From: Arthrobacter yangruifuii
Lineage (GTDB): Bacteria > Actinomycetota > Actinomycetes > Actinomycetales > Micrococcaceae
DNA: 64,000 nucleotides
Assembly (NCBI RefSeq): GCF_009192775.1
Contig: NZ_VTFX01000001.1
Span: 434,001 to 498,000 of the forward strand
Reading direction: 5' to 3'
Below are positions 41,103-49,915 of the stretch, piece after piece; positions within the stretch are counted from its first letter, which is position 1; each line of letters opens with the position of its first letter. The position numbers and the translations under genes are program-made. The notes beneath the pieces are model-generated. The model was given only the letters and a program-made list of their open reading frames with translations, was not told where the DNA came from and did no database searches.

Positions 41103-42125
41103 TCAGCCCCGCGCCGCCGCGGCGCCGTCGTAACTGCGCGGCAGACGCTGCCGGGGCCGGGCACGCACCAGGGTGGATGCTTCACGCCGGGGACCCACGG
41201 TGTTGGTGATGGTGCCGATGCCCTCCACCGTCATGCTGACGCTGTCCCCGGTCTGCAGGGGAGGCGGAGCCTGATCGCCCTGGCGCCCCCACAGTTCGGC
41301 AAGGCAGCCGCTGCCGCAGGTGCCGGACCCCAGCACATCCCCCGGAAGCACCAGGGAATCCTGCGAGGCATAGGCCACCAGCTCGGCAAACGGCCAGCCC
41401 ATGTTGGACAACAGGTCCTCGCCCACCCGGATGCCGTTGACGTCCACGCTCATCCGCAGGTCCAGGAAACCGTCGGCGTCCTGCCGGTGGGCGAACTCGT
41501 CGGCGGTGACAATCCAGGGTCCCAGGGTGCCGGCGAAATCCTTGCCCTTGCACGGGCCCAGGCTGACCTTCATTTCCCGGCGCTGCAGGTCCCGGGCGGA
41601 CCAGTCATTGAAGATGGTGTAACCGAAGATGTGCCGCTGCGCCTGCTCCGCGCTGAGATTGCCCCCGCCGCTGCCGGGAACCCGCCCGACGACGGCGGCG
41701 ACCTCCGTTTCGAAATCCAGCTGGTGGCAGCCTGCCGGAATGGGAATCTCATCCCCCGTGGCCCGGATGGTGTGCGGATTCGAGAAATAGAACGTGGGGG
41801 CCTGATACCACTCCTCCATCACTCCGGGTGCCCCGTCGATGCTGATCCGCATCCCTTCTACGTGCTCCTCGAAGGCCACAAAGTCACGCAGGGAGGCGGG
41901 GACCAACGGTGCCAGCAGCACGACGCCGGCCAGCGGGACAGGCGCGCCCGTTCCGGAGGTCGGGGCGCCCCCGAGGATCCGTTCCGCGGCGGCCAGGGAC
42001 TCGTCCAGCCCGGCGTCCAGCAGGTCATTGACGGTCTGTCCGGCGGGCAGCGGGTACGCCCGGTCCCCCTGGATGAAACCGGCGCGGACCTCCCCGCCGT
42101 CGTTCCAGCGTGCGAGCTTAACCAT
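41103..42125 (-). CDS. Fumarylacetoacetate hydrolase family protein (distal)
   Basis: This 340-residue protein starts at ATG 42125 and overlaps the upstream amidohydrolase gene by 8 bp. FAH fold markers are LRDFVAFEEHVEGMR, FYFSNPHTIRATGDEIPIPA, DFETEVAAVVGRVPG (metal-binding Glu), GYTIFNDWSARDLQRREMKV, LGPCKGKDFAGTLGPWIVTA and LGSGTCGSGCLAEL. The last matches fumarylacetoacetase-type GSGT loops that bind the substrate and suggests C-C hydrolysis rather than hydration. A basic extension (VRARPRQRLPRSYDGAAAAR) follows the domain. It is the last gene of a six-gene leftward operon. Confidence 0.9.
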   Translation of the reverse strand: MVKLARWNDGGEVRAGFIQGDRAYPLPAGQTVNDLLDAGLDESLAAAERILGGAPTSGTGAPVPLAGVVLLAPLVPASLRDFVAFEEHVEGMRISIDGAPGVMEEWYQAPTFYFSNPHTIRATGDEIPIPAGCHQLDFETEVAAVVGRVPGSGGGNLSAEQAQRHIFGYTIFNDWSARDLQRREMKVSLGPCKGKDFAGTLGPWIVTADEFAHRQDADGFLDLRMSVDVNGIRVGEDLLSNMGWPFAELVAYASQDSLVLPGDVLGSGTCGSGCLAELWGRQGDQAPPPLQTGDSVSMTVEGIGTITNTVGPRREASTLVRARPRQRLPRSYDGAAAARG

Positions 42126-43236
42126 CGTCTGCGTGTCCTTCCGTGGCCAGGGCAGGTGCGGCGCCGGAGTTTCTGAGGCCCGGCCGGATGCCGAGGGCTG
42201 CGGCATTGCCGGCGAGGATGCCGTGCTCCTCCCGGGCGGACAGATCCGCGGCGCGGACCTCCCCGGCGGGGTCGTCGGTGCCCATATCGAACGGATAGTC
42301 CGAGCCCAGCAGGATCCGGTCCGCACCCGCCGCCGCAGCCAGCGCCCGCAGCTCGGAAGGACTGTGGGTGAGCGAGTCGAACCACAGCCGGTGAAGGTAG
42401 GACGACGGCGGGGCGGCGCACCCGTGGGCATCCGGCCGGACCCGCCAGGCATGGTCCGACCGGCCCAGCGTGCCGGGCAGGTAGCCCCCGCCGTGCGCCG
42501 CGAGAATCCGCAGCTTCGGGTAGCGGTCCAGCACGCCGGAGAAGATCAGGTGGGAGAGGGCGACGGCGTTCTCCGCCGGCTGCGCCACGGTATTGGCCAG
42601 ATAGAACCGGTCCAGCCGCTCATCCAGCGAGCAGCCGAACGGATGCAGGAAAACAAGCGCACCGAGTTCTTCGGCGCGGGCCCAGAACGGTTCCAGCCCA
42701 GGGTCGGACAGTTCCACGGTCCCGGCGTTCGGATCCTGCCCCGGACTGCGGTTCACCCCGGGGGCGTAGGAACCGATTTCCACGCCCAGCAGCCCGCAGT
42801 CCTGCACCGCATGCTCCAGCGCCGCGACCATGGAGCCCGGATCCTGCAGGGGAGCCAGTCCCAGTCCCGCCAGCCTGCCGGGGGCGGATTCCACCAGGTC
42901 CCGGACCGCGGTGTTGGCCCGGCGGGCGATTTCCGCTCCGAGTTCCGGCCCGGCGAAATAGTAATAGTGCGACGGCGAGGGGGAGACCAGCTGCACATCG
43001 ATTCCTGCGGCATCCATGTCCGCGAGCCGCCGGGACAGGTCCACCAGCCGCGGCCAGCGGTCCCGGATCATGGCGCCGGAGATTTTCAGGGATTCGGCTC
43101 CCTGCCGCCGGGCGTCGAGCTCCTGGGCGGCCGCGAATTCCGCCGGGGCGCAGACCGCCACGTAGTCCTGCAGCGCCGGCAGGACCACGTGTGCATGGAC
43201 GTCCACCACCGGGGGCACGGTGTCCGCGCCGCTCAT
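42118..43236 (-). CDS. ACMSD-like amidohydrolase/decarboxylase
   Basis: This 372-residue amidohydrolase-2 protein starts at ATG 43236 (ATGA overlap with the monooxygenase stop). It resembles 2-amino-3-carboxymuconate 6-semialdehyde decarboxylase and related nonoxidative decarboxylases. Metal ligands are His14 and His16 in VDVHAHVVLP, His in VFLHPFGCSLDERL and Asp in LLGSDYPFDMGTDDP, with AAHGGGYLPGTLGR carrying the second shell His. A role removing a carboxyl from a ring-cleavage product or an aromatic acid fits the operon. A hydrolase role cannot be excluded. Confidence 0.88.
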   Translation of the reverse strand: MSGADTVPPVVDVHAHVVLPALQDYVAVCAPAEFAAAQELDARRQGAESLKISGAMIRDRWPRLVDLSRRLADMDAAGIDVQLVSPSPSHYYYFAGPELGAEIARRANTAVRDLVESAPGRLAGLGLAPLQDPGSMVAALEHAVQDCGLLGVEIGSYAPGVNRSPGQDPNAGTVELSDPGLEPFWARAEELGALVFLHPFGCSLDERLDRFYLANTVAQPAENAVALSHLIFSGVLDRYPKLRILAAHGGGYLPGTLGRSDHAWRVRPDAHGCAAPPSSYLHRLWFDSLTHSPSELRALAAAAGADRILLGSDYPFDMGTDDPAGEVRAADLSAREEHGILAGNAAALGIRPGLRNSGAAPALATEGHADDG

Positions 43237-44360
43237 GCGGGGATGCTCACGGCCGCGGCCACGGTGGCAATGACGCCGGGCACATCCGCGTCCCGCATCC
43301 GGCCCTCGAGCATCCACTGTCCCAGCTGGACCGATCCCCGGACCACGGTGCGGGCCCGTTCCAGCCGCCGCTGCGTGAAGGCCTCCCAGAGGGAATCGTC
43401 CAGGGTGTCCCGGCTGGTCAGCAGATCCGCCAGGACCGCCCCGTCTTCCACGGCCAGCGCTGCCCCCTGGGCGATGGTGGGCGGGCAGCTGTGGGCGGCG
43501 TCACCGATGATCACGGCCCGGCCGCGGTTCCAGGGGCCGTCCACCAGATGGGTGGTGAACCGGGTGTAGTTGATCCGTGCGCTGTGGTCGAGGCTGGCCC
43601 GGATCTCCGTCCACGGTCCGCCGTAGGCCGCCGCGAGTTCGGCCATGACTTGCGGACCGTCCTCTACCCGCCGTTCCTGGGCATCCTCCACCAGATAGGC
43701 GTACATGCTGTCCTTGCCGGTGGGGCAGTATCCGGCAATGTAGCAGGGACCGCCGTAGGTCAGGTCGGTGCGGACCACGTCGGCCGGCCGCTCCACGAAC
43801 GCCCGCCAGATCCCCATGCCGGTGGGCTCCGGCTCGGCGGAAATCCCGAGGGCCGCCCGCACGGCGGAATGAAGCCCGTCGGCACCGATCAGCAGGTCAT
43901 AGGCAAGGCGCTCGCCGTCGTCGGTAATCACCGTGACGGACCCGGCATCCTGTTCCACGCCCTTGACCTTCCTGCCGTAGCTGATCCGCACGCCGGCGCC
44001 GGCGGCGCGGCGCCGGAGCGCGTCGGCTAGGTCCGGCCGGTACATGCCCAGCGTGGCGGGCAGGTCCGCTCCGCCGGTCCGGACATCATCCACCACCGAG
44101 AGCACGGTGCCTGCCGGATCCGGGGCGCGGAACCCGAGCTCGCTGAACGCGAAGCCCTTGGCCTCGATTTCCTCCCAGATGCCCAGCTGCCGGAAAATCC
44201 GCAGGGCGTTGCCCTGCAGGGTGATGCCGGAGCCGAGCGGGGAGGGGCCGTCTTCCTTTTCCAGCACCTCCACGTCCACTCCTGCGTCGGCGAGGATAAT
44301 CGCCGCAGTCAGTCCGGCGGCACCGGATCCGACGATGCCTACTCGCGTCACAGCTGCCAT
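43233..44360 (-). CDS. FAD-dependent aromatic monooxygenase
   Basis: This encodes 375 residues from ATG 44360 after GGGAG. It is a group A flavin hydroxylase. FAD motifs are VGIVGSGAAGLTAAIILADA (about 7-26), LIGADGLHSAVRAALGI (the DG motif) and AVIIGDAAHSCPPTIAQGAA (the GD motif). The length and lack of a C-terminal domain suit salicylate- or 6-hydroxynicotinate-type monooxygenases. It probably makes the dihydroxylated ring that the extradiol dioxygenase of the same operon opens. It sits between the cyclase (44 bp upstream) and the amidohydrolase (4-bp overlap). Confidence 0.9.
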   Translation of the reverse strand: MAAVTRVGIVGSGAAGLTAAIILADAGVDVEVLEKEDGPSPLGSGITLQGNALRIFRQLGIWEEIEAKGFAFSELGFRAPDPAGTVLSVVDDVRTGGADLPATLGMYRPDLADALRRRAAGAGVRISYGRKVKGVEQDAGSVTVITDDGERLAYDLLIGADGLHSAVRAALGISAEPEPTGMGIWRAFVERPADVVRTDLTYGGPCYIAGYCPTGKDSMYAYLVEDAQERRVEDGPQVMAELAAAYGGPWTEIRASLDHSARINYTRFTTHLVDGPWNRGRAVIIGDAAHSCPPTIAQGAALAVEDGAVLADLLTSRDTLDDSLWEAFTQRRLERARTVVRGSVQLGQWMLEGRMRDADVPGVIATVAAAVSIPA

Positions 44361-44403
44361 GATGCAAACTCCCTTGTTTTCATTCCGGCGGATGATGAAT
44401 CGG

Positions 44404-45414
44404 CTATTTGACGGCGATGGGATTGACCGGCGAGCCGACGGCGCCGGTGATGGGCAGCGGCGCCGCCGTGAGCAGAAAGTCGTACTGCCCGTCCGCTGCG
44501 CAGGACGCGGCGAGCTGCTCCGGATCCCACATTTCGCCCAGATAGAGGCCGAGGTTGGGGATGGCGATCTGGTGCAGCGGCTGGAACGCGGTGTCGAATT
44601 CGTTGGGCCGCACCTCGAATCCCCACGTGTCGGTGGCGATGCCGGCAATCTCGCTGCGGTGCAACCAGGGCGCCGTGCTGAAGGACAATCCCGGTGCCGG
44701 TCCGCCGGCATAATCCCCCCAGCCCTGCCGCCGGGTCCGGGCGTACTGGCCGGTGCGCAGCACCACGATGTCGCCGCGCCGGATTTCCGAACCGGGCCCC
44801 TGTTTTTCGATGGTGGCCTCGAGATGCTCCGTGGTGATGGCGAATCCATCCGGCAGTTCACCGTCGTCGCTGCCCAGGCCGGGACCCAGCGCCCGGCCGA
44901 CGTCGAGCAGCACACCGCGGGTGACGATCCGTGCCGCCGCCGTCTGGATGCCCGTGACCTGGTCACCCTCGCTGGTCACCACCTGCCCGGCCCGCCGCCC
45001 GTTCCACGCCTTGCCGCGGTCGAAAATGTGGCCGAGCCCGTCCCACTGCGTGGAACACTGCAGCGGCATCGCAATGAAGTCATCCGCACCGCCGATGCCG
45101 TGCGGAAACCCCTGGTTGCCGAACTCCGCCTCGGTGCCGGTGTCCGTCATGGTGTGCACCGGATTGATCCGGCGGCGCCAGCCCTTCTGCGGGCCGTCGG
45201 TATCGAACGGCTGGGACAGGGAAAACGTCCTGCCCGTGCGGACCAGCCCGGCCGCTTCCACCCGCTTCGCCTCGTCAATGAAGTTCAGGGTGCCCAGGAC
45301 ATCGTCCGGACCCCACCGGCCCCAGTTGTTGTGCGCGGCGGCCATGGCCGCGATGCTCCCCATCGCGTCGTCGCGGCGGATCATCGCCACGGCTTCGGCA
45401 TCAATGTCGGTCAC
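44404..45414 (-). CDS. Cyclase family hydrolase (kynurenine formamidase-like fold)
   Basis: This 336-residue protein overlaps the upstream FAH gene by ATGA. It belongs to the COG1878 cyclase family in the longer QWDGLGH subtype: DDVLGTLNFIDEAKRVEAAG near the N-terminus and MPLQCSTQWDGLGHIFDRGK as the metal-binding core. Members hydrolyse cyclic amides, lactones or formamides (isatin hydrolase and kynurenine formamidase are examples). In this operon it may open a lactone or amide intermediate. No signal peptide is seen. The exact reaction is unknown. Confidence 0.87.
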   Translation of the reverse strand: MTDIDAEAVAMIRRDDAMGSIAAMAAAHNNWGRWGPDDVLGTLNFIDEAKRVEAAGLVRTGRTFSLSQPFDTDGPQKGWRRRINPVHTMTDTGTEAEFGNQGFPHGIGGADDFIAMPLQCSTQWDGLGHIFDRGKAWNGRRAGQVVTSEGDQVTGIQTAAARIVTRGVLLDVGRALGPGLGSDDGELPDGFAITTEHLEATIEKQGPGSEIRRGDIVVLRTGQYARTRRQGWGDYAGGPAPGLSFSTAPWLHRSEIAGIATDTWGFEVRPNEFDTAFQPLHQIAIPNLGLYLGEMWDPEQLAASCAADGQYDFLLTAAPLPITGAVGSPVNPIAVK

Positions 45415-46376
45415 GGTGCCACCTCGTCCCTGCAGTGCACCAGCTGCGTTCCAAGTCCGGTGATGGTGCCTTCCATAACGTCGCCGTCGCGGAGCATCCG
45501 GCCCCAGTGCGCGCCGTTGCCGGCGGGGCTGCCGGTGAGGATCAGGTCCCCGGGCAGCAGCGGCATCTGCTGGGAGGCGGCGGACACCAGCCGGGCCGCG
45601 CTGAAGATCATGTCCGCCGTTGATTCGTCCTGCATGGTGTTGCCGTTGAGCCGCAGCGTCACCGTGAGGTCCTGCGGATTGTCCACGAACTTGGCCGGCA
45701 GCACCAGCGGTCCGGTCGGCAGGAATCCCGGCGCGTTCTTGGACCGGAACCAGTCACTGCCGATGGCCGGCATGTCCTTGCGAAAGACGAGATCCCGGGT
45801 GGTGATGTCATTGACCATCGTGTAGCCGAAGACGGAGTCCAGGGCCTCCTCGGGACCCACGCGGAAGGTGCGGGTGCCGACGACGACGGCGAGCTCCAGC
45901 TCCCAGTCATGGGCCCGGCTGTAGCCCGGAAGCACCAGGTCCTCCGTGGCGGAAGCCATCGCCGTTGGAAGGCCGATGAAGAAGTACGGTATGCCCTCGG
46001 CCCGCCGGTCCATGCTGGCGGCCGTGCGTGCCCGGACCTCCTCTTCCGTTTCGTCCGCGTCACGGTGGGACACGGCCAGGTCAATGACGTGCTGGCGGTA
46101 GTTGGCGCCGGCCTGCAGGATCTGCCGCGGCTGCAGCGGCGCCAGCACCGTGAGGTCCGCGTAGTCGAGCCAGCCTGCGCCGGCGGAGTCCTCCGCGAGC
46201 CGGTCCAGCTGGTCTTCGGCCTTGTCCCAGTGCTCGATGACGGACTCCAGGGTGACCCGGTGTCCGGGCAGGTCCAGAACGGTGTCCGTCAGCGGCAGGA
46301 CCCGGCCGGCGGATTCCAGCCCGGCCCGGGGTTTCCCGGTGCCGGGGTCCTGGAAGGTGATCAGCGAGTAGGCCAT
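45411..46376 (-). CDS. Fumarylacetoacetate hydrolase family protein (proximal)
   Basis: This 321-residue protein starts at ATG 46376, 4 bp after the extradiol dioxygenase stop. FAH domain features are ILQAGANYRQHVIDLAVSHR, HDWELELAVVVGTRTFRVGP (metal-binding Glu pair), VFGYTMVNDITTRDLVFRKD and LPGDLILTGSPAGNGAHWGR. The final GSPAG and absence of the GSGT loop differ from the distal FAH protein. The two may therefore catalyse different steps, such as isomerisation or hydration versus C-C hydrolysis. It acts downstream of ring cleavage by position. Confidence 0.9.
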   Translation of the reverse strand: MAYSLITFQDPGTGKPRAGLESAGRVLPLTDTVLDLPGHRVTLESVIEHWDKAEDQLDRLAEDSAGAGWLDYADLTVLAPLQPRQILQAGANYRQHVIDLAVSHRDADETEEEVRARTAASMDRRAEGIPYFFIGLPTAMASATEDLVLPGYSRAHDWELELAVVVGTRTFRVGPEEALDSVFGYTMVNDITTRDLVFRKDMPAIGSDWFRSKNAPGFLPTGPLVLPAKFVDNPQDLTVTLRLNGNTMQDESTADMIFSAARLVSAASQQMPLLPGDLILTGSPAGNGAHWGRMLRDGDVMEGTITGLGTQLVHCRDEVAP

Positions 46377-46380
46377 GGTC

Positions 46381-47400
46381 TCAGCCCCGTCCGTGCTTGG
46401 CATAGGGGTTGAGCAGTGCCTGTTTCATTTCCTCCGACGCGCCTTCCTCCGTGGCGGTGAACCCGTCCGCGAGGGGGAAGGATTCCGTCAGCGAATGGGG
46501 CATGCTGCCGTTGCGGTAGAAGTTGTTGGAGCCCTGGGCGGGCGTCCAGGTGCGCGGCTCCCAGTCCGGAACGTAGTTGCGGTAGCCGCCCGAGTTCAGC
46601 TCCACCCGCAGCGCGCTGGGCTCCCTGAAATACAGGAAATTCTGTTCACCGACGCCGTGGATGGACGGGCCGTATTCCATCGGGGTGCCGTTTTCCATCA
46701 GCACGTCCGCCGCGCGCAGCAGGTCCTCGTGGGTATCCACCCAGAAGGCAATGTGGTTGACCCGCCCGGCCGTGCCGGAGGTGTCCATCACCACTCCCAG
46801 ATCGTGCGACTTTTCATTGGTGGTGAGGACGGAGAAGACCGTGATCGGCGCCTCGTCCAGGTTGGTGAAGGCCATGGTCCGGAACCCCAGGATCCGGGTG
46901 TACCACTCGGCGAAACCGCGGACGTCACTGCTGGCCACGGTCACATGATCCAGAAAGCGCGGGGCGGCGGCGTGGCTGCTGCGGCGTTCGGGCCGGTCCG
47001 GGTAAATGGAGGCAAAGCCGGGCTCCGCGGTGTATTGCTCCACCTCGTAGAACAGTTTCATCCGGTGCCCGTAGGGACCGGTGAACTGATAGGCCTTGCC
47101 GTGGGCGTGTCCGCCCGGAACCCATTCGCCCTGCACTCCGGCGGCTTCCACATTGGCGGCCGCGGTCTCCAGGGCTTCGGGGGAGGCGGTGCGCCAGGCC
47201 ATGTTTGCCAGGGCCGGTTCGTTTCCGGGCCGGACCACCAGGCTGTAGCGGTAGTAGTCACCCCAGCAGCGGAGGTAGGACGCGCCGTCAACGGTATCCA
47301 CCAGCCGCATGCCGAACTTCTCCACATAGAACCGGGTGGAGGCCTCGACGTCGGGGCTGCTGACTTCCAGATGGGCCAGATGGGACAGGAGTCGTTCCAC
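46381..47400 (-). CDS. Extradiol (VOC) ring-cleavage dioxygenase
   Basis: This encodes 339 residues from GTG 47400, after AAGGCGAG. Two VOC modules are present: HLAHLEVSSPDVEASTRFYV and the catalytic second module with FLDHVTVASSDVRGFAEWYT (His), GRVNHIAFWVDTHEDLLRAA (His) and PSALRVELNSGGYRNYVPDW (Glu). The three metal ligands are thus in place for an Fe- or Mn-dependent catechol 2,3-dioxygenase-type enzyme. It is clearly different from HpaD at 30099. It is the first gene of the leftward operon, directly below a 29-bp dyad that is probably its operator. The substrate is unknown. Confidence 0.9.
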   Translation of the reverse strand: MERLLSHLAHLEVSSPDVEASTRFYVEKFGMRLVDTVDGASYLRCWGDYYRYSLVVRPGNEPALANMAWRTASPEALETAAANVEAAGVQGEWVPGGHAHGKAYQFTGPYGHRMKLFYEVEQYTAEPGFASIYPDRPERRSSHAAAPRFLDHVTVASSDVRGFAEWYTRILGFRTMAFTNLDEAPITVFSVLTTNEKSHDLGVVMDTSGTAGRVNHIAFWVDTHEDLLRAADVLMENGTPMEYGPSIHGVGEQNFLYFREPSALRVELNSGGYRNYVPDWEPRTWTPAQGSNNFYRNGSMPHSLTESFPLADGFTATEEGASEEMKQALLNPYAKHGRG

Positions 47401-47416
47401 GGGCTGTCTCGCCTTC

Positions 47417-47445
47417 GTTAGTTGCTGAGCTGTTCAGAACCTAAC
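47417..47445 (-). promoter_or_regulatory. Dyad operator upstream of the catabolic operon
   Basis: GTTAGTTGCTGA and TTCAGAACCTAAC form an imperfect 29-bp dyad (GTTAG...CTAAC ends, CTGA...TCAG core) 17-45 bp upstream of the first gene. It may be bound by the LysR protein encoded at the other end of the operon, or by an IclR/GntR-type protein elsewhere. Confidence 0.55.
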
Positions 47446-47509
47446 TGTCACGCCGATCGTAGAGCCGGGGAAGCGCTCTTTTCCTATGTCAGGTATCCAC
47501 GCGGTGGAT

Positions 47510-47545
47510 GGCCGGCCGGGCTCCTCCACAAGGGCCCGGCCGGCC
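47510..47545 (-). terminator. Hairpin after the SDR gene
   Basis: A perfect 12-bp stem (GGCCGGCCGGGC at 47510-47521 with its complement at 47534-47545) lies 26 bp after the stop of the leftward SDR gene. There is no T-run, as is common for GC-rich terminators. It separates the SDR gene from the catabolic operon. Confidence 0.7.
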
Positions 47546-47570
47546 TCCTCTCCGCGCGGGTCCCTCGGCC

Positions 47571-48383
47571 TCATCGGGCGTTGAAGCCCGCGTCCACGGG
47601 GAGGGTCACGCCGGTGATATACCGGGCGTCGTCGCTCACCAGGAAAGCAATCGCGTTGGAGATATCGATGGCCTCGACCCACGGAACAGGCATCAGGTTC
47701 TTGACCGCATCGCCGCTGTCCGGGTTGTCGGCGAACAGCTTCTCGAGGACCGGATTCTGGACCATGGGGGTGGCGACTCCCGTCGGGTGGATCGAGTTGA
47801 CGCGAATGTTCTGCGGGCTGAGCCAGTTGGCGAACGATCTCATGAGCCCCACGACTCCGTGTTTGGCGGCGGCATAGCCGGTTCCGGCTCCACCGTTGCC
47901 GCCGGTTCCCTTGAGGCCCTGGGTGGAACTCGTCAGGACGATGGAGCCCGCCTGCTTCGCGATGAGGCTCGGCACAGCAGCAATCACCGTGTTGTAGACG
48001 CCTGTGAGGTTGACGTCGATGACATCGAGGAAAGGCTGCTCGCGATCACCACTCAGTCCGAGAGGTGCAATGCCTGCGTTGGCCAGGATGATGTCGATGG
48101 GGCCGACGGTAACCTCGCCCTCCTTCACCGCTTTCTCAAGCGCGGCGAGGTCGCGGACATCAGCCTGCTGGGCGAAGATCCGGCGGTCGAGAGCTTCGAC
48201 GAGGCGCACCGTCTCGGCAAGGTCCTCCGGGGTCGCCATGTCGTATTCGACCGACTCAATCTGACTGCAGATGTCGACGGCAATGATGTCGGCACCCTCC
48301 TCCGCCAGCTTGATAGCGTGGCTTCGCCCCTGGCCTCGTGCCGCACCGGTGATGAACGCTACTTTTCCGTCGAGCTTGCCCAT
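47571..48383 (-). CDS. Mycofactocin-type SDR oxidoreductase
   Basis: This encodes 270 residues from ATG 48383, 6 nt after AAGGAG. It begins MGKLDGKVAFITGAARGQGR with SHAIKLAEEGADIIAVDICS, the hallmark of the mycofactocin-coupled SDR family, which holds a non-exchanging NAD and uses mycofactocin as electron acceptor. It has DVRDLAALEKAV, ILANAGIAPLGL, the catalytic Ser in VLTSSTQGLKGTGGNGGAGT and Tyr/Lys in YAAAKHGVVGLMR. Carveol dehydrogenase is a characterised relative. No mft genes are in the window. Whether mycofactocin is made in this genome cannot be seen. Confidence 0.85.
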   Translation of the reverse strand: MGKLDGKVAFITGAARGQGRSHAIKLAEEGADIIAVDICSQIESVEYDMATPEDLAETVRLVEALDRRIFAQQADVRDLAALEKAVKEGEVTVGPIDIILANAGIAPLGLSGDREQPFLDVIDVNLTGVYNTVIAAVPSLIAKQAGSIVLTSSTQGLKGTGGNGGAGTGYAAAKHGVVGLMRSFANWLSPQNIRVNSIHPTGVATPMVQNPVLEKLFADNPDSGDAVKNLMPVPWVEAIDISNAIAFLVSDDARYITGVTLPVDAGFNAR

Positions 48384-48489
48384 GAGGGACTCCTTCATGC
48401 GTCGAGTCAGGAAACGCCGTTGATTCCCGACAGTGCCCGACAAGCTAACATGCGGTGCCATCCGGTGGGGAGCAGAATGTACTCGATTT

Positions 48490-49761
48490 TCACCGGTCCG
48501 CTTTTAGCCGGCCGGCCGGACGCACCGGTTCCGGGTCCGTGGCCCAGAACCCCAGCGCGGCCACCGGCAGCAGCACGCCCAGGCTGGTGAACAGCTCCAA
48601 CGCCGCCGGACCCTGGCCGCTGACCGTGCCGGTGAGCATCATGGTGACGGTGATCGAGGAGAGCATGAATACCGGCACCAGCGCCACCAGCAGCGCGATG
48701 CCCGCGGCACGGACTCCGGCCCGGCGTCGTCGCACCGCCACCCACAGTGCCGGCAGCACCAGGGCGATCCAGACCCAGTGGTGGAACCAGGAAATCGGGG
48801 AGATCGCGAGCATCACGACGGCGTTCGCGCTGATCGCCGCCACGGTGTCGCCGCGCGCGTCCTCGCGGCGGATGGCGAAAAAGCCCAGCACGACGACGGC
48901 GGCCGAGGCCAGCAGCCAGAGCGGACGCTGCAGCGCGTCGGGGGTACCCAGATGTGCGAGGAAGGAATTCAGGGACACGTTGTACATGTCAGTGGTGTCC
49001 CCGACTCGGGTGGAATCAAAGAGGGAGTCGAGCCAGAACGTGCGGGACTGCTCCGGGGACGCCAGCCAGCCGACGGCAATGGTGGCGGCGAAAGTGAGGC
49101 CCATGGTCAGGATGGCCCGCCAGTCCTTCCGGACCAGGAAGATCAGCCCGAACGCCAGCGGGGTGAGCTTGATGCCCGCGGACAGGCCGATGAGGATGCC
49201 GCGCGGGAACCTGGACGACGCCGGGCGGAGCAGGTCCGCGACGATCAGGAGCATGAGCATCGGGTTGATCTGCCCGAAGCCCAGGCCCTCCCGCCACGGT
49301 CCCAGGATGCCGATCAGCAGGGTGGCAAGGACGGCGACGCCGGCGCTGCCGCCCAGTGAGGTGCGCAGCTTTGGCGGCAGCACCTCGTTCTCCCGCAGAT
49401 AGCGGGCGACGAGGAACGCGGTCAGCACCAGGCAGAGGCACGACGTCGCGGTCAGCAGCACCAGCCCGACGGCCTCGGGCAGGACCGCGAACGGCGTCAG
49501 CAGCAGGGCCGCGAAGGGTGGATACGTGAACGGCAGGCCGCGGGTGTCGGTCTGGACCAGGATCGGATCGTAGAGGCGGTGCTCACCCAGGCCGAGGAAC
49601 GCCCGGGCGCCCTCGCGGTACACAGTGAAATCCAGGCCGTGGATCTGCGCGCCGAGGACCACCAGAATCAGGGCGACGGGCAGCCCGACGGCGAGCCACA
49701 GGATCCGGGTGCGGGTGCTGGACGCCGGGTTCGCGGGGGAGTCCGCCGTTGATAAGGCCAT
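48490..49761 (-). CDS. GT87 family membrane mannosyltransferase-like protein
   Basis: This 423-residue polytopic membrane protein (about ten helices) is of the DUF2029/GT87 family, which includes mycobacterial PimE and arabinofuranosyl-polyprenol-dependent enzymes. Typical markers are the early extracytoplasmic loop GLDFTVYREGARAFLGLGEH with LYD, RGLPFTYPPFAALLLTPFAV, the GFGQINPMLMLLIVADLL core and ILIGLSAGIKLTPLAFGLIF. An Asp in HGLDFTVY is the expected catalytic base. Polyprenyl-phospho-mannose is the usual donor. It is monocistronic and divergent from the DapA-like gene. Confidence 0.88.
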   Translation of the reverse strand: MALSTADSPANPASSTRTRILWLAVGLPVALILVVLGAQIHGLDFTVYREGARAFLGLGEHRLYDPILVQTDTRGLPFTYPPFAALLLTPFAVLPEAVGLVLLTATSCLCLVLTAFLVARYLRENEVLPPKLRTSLGGSAGVAVLATLLIGILGPWREGLGFGQINPMLMLLIVADLLRPASSRFPRGILIGLSAGIKLTPLAFGLIFLVRKDWRAILTMGLTFAATIAVGWLASPEQSRTFWLDSLFDSTRVGDTTDMYNVSLNSFLAHLGTPDALQRPLWLLASAAVVVLGFFAIRREDARGDTVAAISANAVVMLAISPISWFHHWVWIALVLPALWVAVRRRRAGVRAAGIALLVALVPVFMLSSITVTMMLTGTVSGQGPAALELFTSLGVLLPVAALGFWATDPEPVRPAGRLKADR

Positions 49762-49915
49762 GCCTGCCAGTTTAGACGGCGGCGTTCCGGCAGCTTGTCG
49801 GAGCGCTCCTCATTCTTCGCCGGGGACCGGCCGGACATCGGCGTGCCACCTCCGCGGCGGTGCGCCCACGTGGTGTGCTGGACCGGTCAGTTACCCGACG
49901 CTGAAGCGAGGTCCC

